Shown: positions 40,390 through 51,207 of the stretch, one piece after another
Layout: every line of letters starts with the position of its first letter
Numbering within the stretch: the stretch's first letter is position 1
Assembly (NCBI RefSeq): GCF_041146795.1
Contig: NC_135170.1
Span: 35,131,033 to 35,195,032 of the forward strand
Direction: 5' to 3'
Length of the DNA stretch: 64,000 nt
From: Maylandia zebra
Taxonomy: Eukaryota; Chordata; Actinopteri; Cichliformes; Cichlidae
Notes under the pieces: generated by a model
Database searches by the model: none
What the model saw: the letters and a program-made list of their open reading frames with translations, nothing else
What the model was told of the DNA's origin: nothing
Made by a program: the position numbers and the translations under genes

Positions 40390-40620
40390 CAGCTTGTTCT
40401 CCGGGCGGGGGCGAAGAGAAAACGGCGTCTGAGATAATTTGGCGGTTAATAAGGTCCCTTACAATCACACGATCACAGAAATTAGATTATAACAACAGTG
40501 TCTTTAAAACTATGCAAAGATAAAGAAACGCTGCTAGCTCCGTTTGCTTTCAGATAGCCCCTCTGGTCTCCAACCGCAGGAAGAACGAGACTCCCAGTGA
40601 CGTCAGACGCACGCAGGCGC
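40390..40620 (-). promoter_or_regulatory. srrm2 non-coding first exon and promoter with a perfect CRE
   Basis: On the minus strand a strong donor (CTG|GTACGT) at 40390 ends a GC-rich leader, which would splice to the acceptor at 37274. Upstream, TGACGTCA at 40598-40605 is a full palindromic CRE/ATF site, and TTTGGCGG near 40438 resembles an E2F site. Transcription start position is inferred, not seen. Confidence 0.6.
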
Positions 40621-40691
40621 GGATAAAGACTGATGCGTTCAGGTTCTGAAAAACAGAACCATATTCACAAAAACTACACCGTTCTGTCGTT

Positions 40692-41845
40692 AACTATTAT
40701 ATTGAGCTTACTAAGCTACCTGTTAAACTCTCTGAATTCCATAAACAGGTCCTTCTTTATTGGAAAATGTTATTTAAACATAATTTCACTCCACATAATA
40801 GCCCAATTTGGAACAATAGATATATACTGATGAACAGAAAATCTATTTTTATTCAAGATTGGTTGTCAAAAGGTGTTTGGGCAATTGCCCATTTCGTAGA
40901 AGAGGAAGGACATGTTCTAGGACATCAAGATTTTTGCCAAACGTTTAATATCCAATGTTCTAAAAGTAAATTTAATCGGGTTATAAATTCCATTCCATTG
41001 TCACTTAAAAACATAGTTGTAAATGATATAATATATTCTGACATCTCCCCCAAGTTAAGGCAATTATATATAGATGGTATTCGATTTTGTGATGTTAAAT
41101 GCAATAATAAGTTTCTAAGATTGTCATTAAGGAGTCTTTATTCTCCAAATTTACTTAGATGTAATTACATATTAAAAGATTTCCAAAGGGAAGAAATTTA
41201 AAAAATAAGAACTGATTATATCACCTTCCCTATCCCTCCTAAAGGGAAAGAAGTCCAATTAAAAATAAAATTTACCCGACAAATAGACTCCTTGGTGATA
41301 GATTCAAAATAGAAACGGGTAATTGTGTATTTTGTGAAACAGAAGAGGAGGATTTGGATCATCTATTCTTTTTGTGCAATTTTATACAAATATTTTGGTT
41401 GGATTTTCATACCTGGCTTTATTCCAGTGGGATTCAAATTACCCCGTTTACCTTAAATATGATAATGTTTGGAGTGTTTTTGAAAGAAAAGAAAGCTAAT
41501 TATGGTGTTACTGTGTTATTAATCTTGTGCAAGCATTTTATACATTAATGTCGTTTTTTCAAGACCAAACCAACACTAGCTCACTGGAAAAACGACTTAA
41601 ACCTGTTGGTTAAATCTTTGACCTTAGTTAAAAAGAAAAAGGCTGCTCTTTTGTTTCCTTTGTGGAAGATTTTGATTTAGTGAGTTAATAATCTGTTAAA
41701 TTATGTGACCCCATCTTTATATTTTCTTTTTCCTATGTATGAAAATTGCTAATATGTAAGGAATGTTTATTTTCTGAATGTGTAATATATGGTGCATTTT
41801 GTTTGTATATTAATATTACTAATAAAAAAAACTATTATATTGAGC
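40692..41845 (+). mobile_element. 5'-truncated L1-type LINE with 16-bp target duplication
   Basis: AACTATTATATTGAGC flanks the insert at 40692-40707 and 41830-41845. The insert (1122 bases) encodes the C-terminal region of an L1-clade ORF2: SPIWNNRYILMNRKSIFIQDWLSKGVW, DLDHLFFLCNFIQIFW and a final basic stretch. It ends in AATAAAAAAA. Several stops and frameshifts show that it is dead. It is inserted about 90 bases beyond the CRE of the srrm2 promoter. Confidence 0.9.
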
Positions 41846-42026
41846 ATTAAATATCCCCAATACACGAAAGCCTGGAACAGCCCGTTTGCAAAGTCCGAGT
41901 CTCTGATCCTATGAGTATCATCCAGTAGGCACTGCATAGCTTGGATGAACTTATCCAGCTTTATAGTCCTCAGAATGTCGATCCTGCTCCCTCTTAAGGT
42001 GTGCTTGCCTGGGTGGCCTTGTAGGT
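41846..42026 (-). other. Coding-like fragment next to the assembly gap
   Basis: On the minus strand the sequence reads KFIQAMQCLLDDTHRIRDSDFANGLFQAFVYWGYL with no stop. It has protein-like composition but I do not recognise it. The gap interrupts it on one side and the L1 insertion on the other. It may be part of another transposon or an exon. Confidence 0.3.
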
Positions 42027-42126
42027 NNNNNNNNNNNNNNNNNNNNNNNNNNNNNNNNNNNNNNNNNNNNNNNNNNNNNNNNNNNNNNNNNNNNNNNNNN
42101 NNNNNNNNNNNNNNNNNNNNNNNNNN
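42027..42126. other. Assembly gap, 100 N
   Basis: Exactly 100 undetermined bases, the conventional size for a gap of unknown length. True distance and content between the flanks are unknown. Confidence 0.99.
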
Positions 42127-43646
42127 CAGGTGCAGTCCTTCAGATACATCTGTCATCATCCGTGTCGATAAAATCCAAATTGGAAGGGAGCCAAATCCTT
42201 GGAAGTTGCAATCCAGCAGGAAACAGACAAATGCTTTGACGTTATGATCCAACAAAAAATAAGCAGAAAAAAGCCCCAAAAATATATAAATGCAATTTGT
42301 GAGTCCACAGTATTGCACTTTATCCGCTGGCGGTTTTTGTTTTTGTTGGTTTTTTTGCTGTAATTTTAAACTGTGAATTCCCAATCCGAGATCTTCTGAT
42401 ACTGAAACTAGAGGAAGAACAGCTTATTCCGTCTGCACGGGGTGTTTATGCGTTTCTTCTTCTATCTCCTCCCCTCCTTGATCTCCACGAGACATCTATG
42501 ACAGCTACATCAGTCCATGCTGCTCTCTCTCTACAGCCTTTCAAATACATGATTTAAAGCAAAGTTCAGTCACTTTCATTATTCGTCACAAATGAATAGA
42601 CTTTACTTTTCATTCAGTCTTAATGTTGTTGTAGGATGATTCTAACATGATCTCTTTTTAACTCAGGAATACTTTTTCTCTGCATGACTCGACGTTTGTG
42701 ACTCACAGTATACTCAGTATCACTTGTTTTGTTCAGAATCATGCATGATGATGGGCCAGAGTCACATTTCACTCTTTTGCACACACACTCTGTCCACTGT
42801 ACTCTCTCTCTCTCTGTCTCACACACACACTGAGTCAAGGATACATCACAGTCATAACAATGCTCCTGGAATCTGGGTGGAAAAAAATCAGGCATGTCAA
42901 AAACTGAAATTTGTGATTGTAAGGGATGTTGTTACGCTAAGTTTTCATTCATTAGATTGATCAGAATTATACTTGGTTATTTTCTGATTATAATTATAAA
43001 TCATTAACTGTTTCAAAATCACATACTCTGTTTAACACTGTGTGTCTTTAACCATAAAGAGATGGATGTTAACTCCTTTTACTCCACTTGTGGGTAAAGA
43101 TGAGCCTGGGGTGTCAAATCTCTTTGACATTATTTATATAAAGATCAGAAAATGAGTTTATTTTATGAAATATTTTCAAAAATATGAAGAGAAATGTATT
43201 GAGAACATAATTTTCAATAGACCTAACTAGGCTTGTGTCCTTTGAGTGCAAAAAACAGAAGACAAGCTGCATCTCTCTCCTGTTTAAAACGTTATACAGT
43301 TCTGTTGTTTCCCCTTCCTTCTGTCTTAACACAAGGCTGGAATAAATTATTTTTATGTTGTCTATGTCACATGTTAAGAGGATGAAGGAGGACAGTGATG
43401 AGGTGTCCCGAGTTGTGCTATAGACATGAGGTTCTAGGTGGGGGAGATTACGGGGTTATGGACTATTATGTTTGAGAGTAGCATGATCTGAAATCCCCGT
43501 CTTGGCGTTGTTCCTACATCATCATAACGATGGTGGTCAGGGTCACAACTGACCAGTGATGTTGTCTGCGCGTGGAGTTGGCATTAAAAAATAACCAAAA
43601 ATTGGCTAACACTAAACCAGACTTGATAATATATTTATTCTATTGT
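42127..43646. other. Intergenic stretch without recognised gene
   Basis: The AT-rich sequence includes short CT and CA tracts near 42800-42830. Small open frames lack motifs. Nothing with clear ends was found. Confidence 0.45.
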
Positions 43647-43656
43647 ATAAATTGTA

Positions 43657-44017
43657 GGCAGCACGGCGGCACGGTGGTTAGCACTGTTGCCGCACAGCAA
43701 GAAGGTCCAGAGTTCAATTCCACCATCAGGCCGGGGTCTTTCTGTGTGGAGTTTGCATGTTCTCCCCGTGTTTGCGTGGGTTCTCTCCGGGTCCTCCGGC
43801 TTCCTCCCACCGTCCAAAGACATGCAGCTTGTGGGGATAGGTTAATTGGATAATCCAAATTGCCACTAGGTGTGAACGGTTGTCTGTCCCTGTGTGTTGG
43901 CCCTGCGACAGACTGGCGACCTGTCCAGGGTGTACCCCGCCTCTCGCCCTATGACAGCTGGGATAGGCTCCAGCATCCCCGCGACCCTGAAAAGGATAAG
44001 CGGAAGCGAATGGATGG
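43657..44017 (+). mobile_element. SINE-like retroposon, 361 bp, 10-bp target duplication
   Basis: ATAAATTGTA flanks the element at 43647-43656 and 44018-44027. The head contains TGGTTAGCACTGTTGCC and GAGTTCAATTCC, resembling tRNA A and B boxes. The body includes the high-copy fish block TTTGCATGTTCTCCCCGTGT. It ends with a short ATGGATGG tail. It has no coding capacity. Confidence 0.82.
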
Positions 44018-44027
44018 ATAAATTGTA

Positions 44028-44862
44028 TGAAAACACTTGGACTGCAGACCATTTGTTCCAGATGAAAGTTTTATATAAACAAAGGAATTAAAATGATAAT
44101 GTAGGTACAACACCGAGGAGTAGACACAGAAGTCCCCTCTTGACCACAGCAGAGGATGTGAAGAAGCTGGATTATCACGTGAAGAAACAAAGCAAGACCT
44201 TTCTGTAAGGAACCATTTTCCTTTCATTTTACATACGAATTTCTTTTTAATTTATAAAATCTCCCCCAAAATAGTAGTTTCCATTAACCTAATAACATTT
44301 CAAGCTTCTACTTGTCCCAGACGACTGAGATGAATTTGGAATTTAAAAATGATCCTTATCCTGTAGAGGGGGCTGTTTAATGACTGTGTTAACGCGCTGC
44401 ACATACTTCATTACAAACTTTAAACTGTAATAAAATGCAATAAAAAAAAACGTGTATTTTCTCAGCAGAAAGTGTCAGTAAAGCTCAAAAATGAGCATAC
44501 CTTTAATTTTAATGGTGACATCATTTCTGTAATAAAAGTAAAGACAATCTTATAGAAGTTTTTAATATTTTCTCAAAGTTTTCTGTCTTTTTTCCTCTTT
44601 AAAAATGGGATTTAACTTTATTCTTAAAATGCAAAATTAAAATAAGCTCCTGTAATACTTCTTTTTTCTTAATGTGTTTAGCTGTTGTTAATTTAAAATG
44701 AATTTAAAATGCTGCGTTTCATTTTAAATTCTATTATTTGTTGTTAAATTTGAAATGGTGTACTGTTTTAAATGCTCTATCATTAAGTAACCTAATATTT
44801 TCATTTAAAAGTATGCTTTAACTCTCTTTAATTTTTATATCAGGTTGCACCCTATTAATTAT
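44028..44862. other. AT-rich spacer
   Basis: The spacer lies between the SINE-like element and the 3' end of the L2-like LINE. It is rich in TTTAAAAT-type sequence. No gene or element with clear ends was found. Confidence 0.4.
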
Positions 44863-45713
44863 TATTAAGTAAGTAAGTAAAATTTTATTTATATAGCAAA
44901 ATATCACAAAGTGCTTCACAAGGTATAAAACAAAAACAGACAAAAGATAACAAAATGCAATTCTAAAAAGACGTGTTTTTAGTTGCTTTTTTAAAAGTCA
45001 CCACTGAGTCCGCAGATCCTAAGTTCTGAGGAAGAGAGTTCCACAGTGGCAAAAGCTGCGCCTCCCTTGGTTTTCAGCCTTGTGTGCTGAATAACAAGTA
45101 GGCCCTGATCACAAGATCTCAGGGACCTGCTAGGGACGTAGGGCTGTAAAAGTTCAGTGATGTAGGCTGGTGCTTGTCCTTTAAGAGCTTTAAATGTCAG
45201 AACCAGTATCTTAAAATGGACTCTGACTTCAACGGGGAGCCAGTGCAGCTGTATAAGCAACGGTGTTACATGAGAGTACTTACATGTTTTAGTCAGAAGC
45301 CTTGCTGCAGCACTTTGGACAATCTGCAGACGCTCCAGGGAGCTTTTGTTTAGACATGTAAACAGTGAATTACAGTAGTTCTGTTAGATTTGTATTGTTG
45401 ATTGTCATTTATGCTTAGAAATATTTAACCATATATGCTTAGAGGTGTATAATCATTTGTAGGTTGAAAGAACGTCTCATCCTAGAAGGTCTGTAACAGC
45501 TCTGTGTAGCATGAAGGGGGAGTGCGTTCACTCCCTCTGCAGAGTGTTCCGGCATAGATTACACACCTCCTAGGAAAGGCCGTATCTTCTCTTGCTGATT
45601 TATGGTATAGCAAGCACACGTATATCTGTTTAAGTATAAGAGCCTTTTGTTCAGATGGACCGCTAGACTCCTGGCACCAGCTTTGGGGAGTCTTCACAGG
45701 GTCACATCTGGAC

Positions 45714-45750
<37 letters not shown>

Positions 45751-46690
45751 TTCTTTGTTCACATGTATACCTATGTAAGATGTCATATGTTAATGACCCT
45801 ATGCATATTCATGTAACCACAATAAAAGGAGTGCTATGGGGAGCCTGGCTGAGAGTCTGACGGAGGCTAGGTGGTGGGACGACACTTGGCCCCAGCCAGA
45901 TTTCCCTCATGCATGAGTAAACCAGCCTACTTGTGTCTTGCTTTGCAGTGTAATTATATTGTCTTCAACGTTCCAGCGGATAGGTACAAGCTACAAACCT
46001 ATCAAGTTCAATCGTGATCAAATGAATGCATAAATAACAATCTCCAGTTCAGTATGAGATACTATGGGGCTCAGTTTAGAAATGTTTCTTAAATGATAGA
46101 AGCAGGACCGAACCAGAGATTTGACGTGAACATCCAGGGTAGGAGCAGAATCAAAGGTTACCCCGAGGTTCCTGATGGACGATTTCACAAATGTTGAAAG
46201 AGGACCAAGAGCATTCATTATGTCAGGTACGTGTCTGTCTGGAGCACATACAAGGACTTCAGTCCTTTCTTCATTAAGTTGGAGGAAGTTGTCAGCCATC
46301 CAACCTGTGATGGTTTCTAAGCACACATTTAGAATCTGCAGCTTAGAAACATCTTCAGGTTTAAAAGACACGTACAGCTGGATGTCGTCTGCGTAGCAGT
46401 GGTAGCAAATGTCCTCAAAGGGGCTCAAAATATGCTGGAGAGGAAGTAGATATATTAAAAACAATAAGGGCCCCAGCACAGAACCTTGTGGCACACCATA
46501 GGACAGGGACGTGGAAGATGACCTGTACTTAGAGACCGCCACAGAAAAGTATCGTTCATAGAGATACGAGGAGAACCACTCTAAGGCAGACCCAGATACA
46601 ACAACCCAGTATTTCAGCCTTTCAAGCAAAATGTGATGGTCAGCGGTGTCAAAGGCTGAGGGCCAACATTAGGAGTACAGAACACTTTCC
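44863..46690 (-). mobile_element. L2-like LINE copy split by a solo LTR
   Basis: Read on the minus strand, 46690-46005 encodes AFDTADHHILLERL, SYGVPQGSVLGPLLF and HCYADDIQLY reverse-transcriptase blocks. The frame then crosses the LTR site: removing the LTR and one duplication copy gives SRLNYCNSLFTCLNKSSLERLQ without a break. It continues through LIQLHWLPVEVRVHFKILVLTFKAL. The 3' end carries ATTTTATTTATATAG and a short TAAG tandem tail. The 5' part is missing. Confidence 0.88.
45382..46004 (+). mobile_element. Solo LTR, 623 bp
   Basis: The block starts TGTTAG and ends CTATCA. These are the TG...CA termini of an LTR with short imperfect inverted repeats. It is flanked by an exact AGTTC 5-bp duplication (45377-45381 and 46005-46009). 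It holds AATAAA at 45821-45826 and an (AC)n run at about 45716-45748. No internal retroviral or retrotransposon coding part remains, so it results from LTR-LTR recombination. Gypsy or endogenous retrovirus origin cannot be told from this. Confidence 0.9.
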
Positions 46691-48819
46691 TGCGTCAGAA
46701 TGTCACTGGAAACTCTAAGAAGGGCTGTCTCAGTAGAATGAGCTTTAAAGCTTATTTAAAGAATAATAAATCATTTTTGTATCTTGATTACATTTATGAC
46801 TGTGAAAAAAAGATGTTTTCGAAAGGTTGTAATCAGCGGGCGGGGAAGCAAGGAGCGGCGCTGATTTTGAACTTTGAAGAAGGCTTGGTTTTGAAGGATT
46901 GGATTACGGATTTTGGCGGTTGGCATAAACTGGTGTGTGACTGGACTGGAATGGCAACTCAGGTAGAAGACGATGATGACATGGATTTAGGAGATTGGAC
47001 ACCGGTTAGTGGGAAAGGGGCGAGGAGAGGGAGAAGAGGTAGGGAGGATGAAAGTGTCATAGGAACTCAGGGCAGCAAACGAAGTTTGGAGGGGAATAGT
47101 TCGGATGATGGGAGTGTTATCCGGAAAAGGAGTGTCAGAGAAGAGTTTAAAATAATATTGAAATTTAGGCTGAAGGGGTGCAACTTAGCCCAATAGTTTT
47201 GTCAAGAGAGCTGAAAAAGAAGTTTGGAGAGGTAACGTTAGCCAAAGTACTTAGAGATGGGAATTTGTTGATAATCGTTAAGACAGAAGAAGAGAAAAAT
47301 AAAGTGTTGCATACTGAGAGCATCTGCAGAAAGACAGCGAGAGAGAGAGAGAGGTGTTGGGGGAGTGTAAAGTGGTGCGAGGGGTAATCACGGGCATGCC
47401 AATAGAAGAAGATTTAGAAAAAATTAGACGTAAATGTTTCAGAGTGGTTTTAGAAGAGGGAGGGGTGCAATGGATCCAGCGTTATGTTTAGAACATGAGA
47501 TAAGGAAGGCACAAGTGAATAAGGAGAGTGTGCTGGCGGTCTTTTTTGATATAGAGAAAGCGTATGTGGAGGGAAGGTGTATTAATTAAAATGAGGGAAA
47601 TGGGTATAAATGGTCGAATGTTCAGATGGATTAAGGATTTTTTGGAAGGCTGATGAATAATAGTAAGGATTGGGAGGAGTTATTCGGAGAGTTTGCCAAT
47701 AGAAAATGGAACGCCACATGGAAGCATAGTTAGCCCGCTATTGTTTTCACTGCTGATTAATGATGTGTTTAAGAACATAGAGGGTGGGATGGGGTTTTCA
47801 GCTTTTGCAGACAATGGGGCGATGTGGGCACGAGGACGACGGTTAGAGTTTTTGGTGAAGAAAGTACAGAACAGTGGTCATATAAATGAGGGTTTAAATT
47901 CTCAGTTGATAAGACTAAGTTGATGGTTTTTACAAGAAAAAGAGGTGCACTCAGAAAAATAAAGGTGCCAACTGGAACCAAAAGTGGTTCTTTAGACTGA
48001 TGCCATAGAAGAACCTTTTTTGGTGCCACAAAGAACCTTTCAAACAATGGTTCTTTGAAGAACCATTTCTTTCAGTGGTTCATTGAAGAACCTTTAAAGG
48101 TGCCCCAAAGAACCATCAAGAAATGGTTCTTTGGGGCACCTTTAATGGTTTTTCAAAGAACCTTTTTAAAAATGGTTCTTTGAAGAACCATTTTTAAAAA
48201 GGTCCTTCAAATGGTTCTTTAAAAGAACCATTTTAAAGAACCTTTTTTGAGTGGTTCTTTAAAAAACCATTTTAAATCTTTCAAAATAAAATGCATCATA
48301 AATTGAATTTGAGTAGGGCAAAATAAATACGAGCACAGCATAGACATATATTAATGGTTTATTGTCATTTTGTAGTTACCAAAAGACAAAAAGGCATTTT
48401 AACCCTCAGCACAACATCACTACTAATACATGTCACATATTAGTGTTTTAAACAGTAATAATTAAATATATTTGCTATACTATAAATAAATATATATAAA
48501 TACTATAGCTACAGATAACACAACAAATAATACATGTATTGTTTAATTAATAAAACATCAGAAAGTGATAAAACACATTAGAAATAGCAATAGCTTCATA
48601 ACAGACCAATAAATCAACACATTTTCATCAGCAGATGTTTGCATGTTCAGTAAAAACATTTCAACAAGTTTATGATTAAAATGATCAATGAACTTCAGCC
48701 TTACGCTATGTAATGTACGTTTCATGTTGTACTCATGGTCCTTTGTTAGTTCAGTTTAGGATAATGTCTCTGACGTATGTATCATATCAAATATATGTCA
48801 TATCAAAACAAGCCCACAC

Positions 48820-49187
48820 CTGCAGTTGTTTCAGTTTTTCACTGGTGTTTCCTGTCAGCTGGTCAACCTCACTCAGGCAGACATCCATATCAGCCAACCA
48901 AACGACAAGTTCCTCCCTTTGTGCTTCAAACCCCTCCCACTCTGAGACAAGGAGCTGAAAGAGAGAGAAAAGAGTCAATTATAAAGAAGAGAGAGAAGTG
49001 AAACCCTCCTCAGAAGGTCTGACTCGCATACCTGCAGTTGACCTGTGATGGACTCCTGTTTGGCGTTCACGTCATCCCTCGTTGTTGCCAACAGCCGAGT
49101 CTGCAGGGTGCCCTGGAAGAGCTGAGTTAATGTTCGACTCGTCCTGGTCAGGCTCTCCAGCTGGATGAGCCGAGGTCTCCCCTCTCA
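48820..49187 (-). pseudogene. Spectrin-repeat-like exon pair inside the transposon
   Basis: Exon 48954-48820 (135 bases, acceptor TTTCAG, donor CAG|GTGTGG) encodes LLVSEWEGFEAQREELVVWL continuing to EVDQLTGNTSEKLKQLQ. That is a spectrin-repeat helix with the conserved Trp spacing seen in nesprins, dystrophin and spectrins. The upstream exon, ending at 49032 with donor CAG|GTATGC, encodes RLIQLESLTRTSRTLTQLFQ and TRDDVNAKQESITGQLQ. Both phases are 0 and they join cleanly. Close to the start of the upstream exon is an in-frame TGA where CGA would be expected, a CpG transition, so the copy is probably dead. The parent gene is not identified; a nesprin is the best guess. Confidence 0.6.
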
Positions 49188-50956
49188 CCGCTGCCTCTGA
49201 ACACAGAAACACAAATTTCATCTGAAGCAGGAGGTGCAGATTTTTTGTGCTATTCTTTTCTAAATCCAGGCTAGATCACGTGGAGGTATTTGGAAAACTT
49301 TTTTGGCCAGTGGACGACTGTTGTCTTGCAGAAAGTCAAATCAAACATATGCGATACACAATTAATTCACAAGAACACATTATAAAAAATAAGTCCAGTT
49401 CTTGCCTGATTTCAAGTGAAATCTGCATCAAAACAGGGTGACAGAAGTAAAACGAGAGCACAAAGCCTCACTTTGTAAAAGCCTGCTATTACAGTTCTCC
49501 TCTATGCAGACGACTTTCCTGTTTTCAAGGCACAACTTGGATCTGCTGTACGAATCTTATGAATACACACTAAATGAAACAATAGTGTGCATGACTCCAG
49601 ATTCTGATCCCTCATCCTAATATGGTCCCAACATAGCAACAGCAAGAAAGCAAATGTTGAGGCTTCAAAATACAAAGTCCATAAACCAATGGCTGACGTG
49701 GGTTTTATCATAAGGGTGATAAATATACAGATTTCAGTCTGTCTTAGAGATTTGATGTTCATTTACCTGCAGATGCACTATACATACCTGCTCCATGGTT
49801 TTTCACAACATTTTGCACATCACTATTTAATACAGGAAGTAGGTGAACTAAAACAAGTCATCTTTCTTTGTGAGAGGACCATATTAATGAAACAAACCTC
49901 ATCATAGGGAGCCCTAAAGATGCTCCTGCTGCTTCTCTTCCTCCTCATCCTAAGCTTCCTTCTCCTTGTCCTCGCCTTCCATCCAATTGTAATTCAACCT
50001 AATTGTGTTTCTCCCCCTCCTCTTCCTCATTTTGTTGGAGCTGTGAACACAATTAATGTGAATCTGGATTAATTTGTGCAAACAAGAAAAATCTACAGCT
50101 TTTTGGTCAGAGGTGCTCTTGTGATTTAAGCCGGGTAGAGTAGATTTATGTGTTGATGCTACCTGCTTCAGCTCTGGCTGCTGAGTGATATTTACACCCT
50201 GGCTGGATTACAAACTTTAACCATGTGCTCAACTTTGGCCCGGCGTTGATACCTCTTGTTAGTATAACGACCTCTTCTTAGCTTGTATGTATGATGGTGG
50301 ATAAATGAAATATAAAAAAAAATTAACTATATTACAAAAGAACATCTATCTTGGAAACATCAAATGACCGGAGCATAACTTGTCAACTAGTCCGAAACTA
50401 AGTTATGCAGGAACAGTCAAAGACACACCTTCTCATGTCACATTTCTATTCATTTCTATATAATTCGATTAGACAATAAAGAGTCATCTAATCTAATTAT
50501 TCATTCAAAACACTTATGCATAGCTGCATTTTATACAGCTCATACAGAATTCAAAGTACAGGTTCATGTGAGTATTTAATGTACGGCTCAGATCTACAGA
50601 ATTTCAGAGTTTCTAGAGCAGACACAGAGCTCACGCCACAACAGGCTTCAGGCGCCATTTTAGTGACTTTAATAATATATTAAATTTTAATTTCGGTCTA
50701 GCTGACATTAGGTTATGTACGCAGCACGCAATTGAACCACATATTTTAGAAGCCAAAGGTTCAAATTAGCTGGGAGCAGCTTCACTTAATTATAACAGTG
50801 GTTTTGTTAGGAAAACAGTTGGATACTAAATTGCGCTGACATCAACGGCTAACGTATCTAGCTAATCGCTACTGTTAGCACAACATTAACAGCAAGCTAC
50901 AATGACGAGTAACAAAAACAAAACAGTAATAAGGTTTTAATGAAAATGTTTTACCT

Positions 50957-51207
50957 TTTCCAACAGTCCCAGAATCCACAGCTTCAAAGTCCAGCAGGTA
51001 CTGAAGACTGTTATCCGTTTCGCTGTCACCGTCCGTGAGTTTTTTTTTTCCCGAAAGGTCAAGGCCCGCCGCTCGCACACTCTGTCTGCGCATGCGCATC
51101 CCAACGACGGACCCCTCCGTCCGCTCCCGGGAGGTTATAGTATGACGTGTTCTGACGTCACTCTCTCTCTCCCTGTCATTTATTTGGCTCGAAACACATA
51201 TTAACAA
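50957..51207 (-). promoter_or_regulatory. Captured promoter and first exon inside the transposon
   Basis: On the minus strand the frame MRMRRQSVRAAGLDLSGKKK continues through a Ser/Asp-rich stretch to VDSGTVGK and a donor G|GTAAAA at about 50957. The flank is CpG-rich and holds TGCGCATGCGCA (51087-51098), a full NRF1 site that overlaps the ATGs, and TGACGTCA (51153-51160), a full CRE. Housekeeping-type promoters look like this; transposon interiors normally do not. Confidence 0.55.

Noticed and set aside
49919-50010. Leu-rich plus-strand peptide (MLLLLLFLLILSF...) as a signal peptide or KASH-like membrane segment
   Set aside because: It comes from a polypyrimidine-rich stretch within the transposon, on the strand opposite the spectrin-like exons, and has no splice or coding support.
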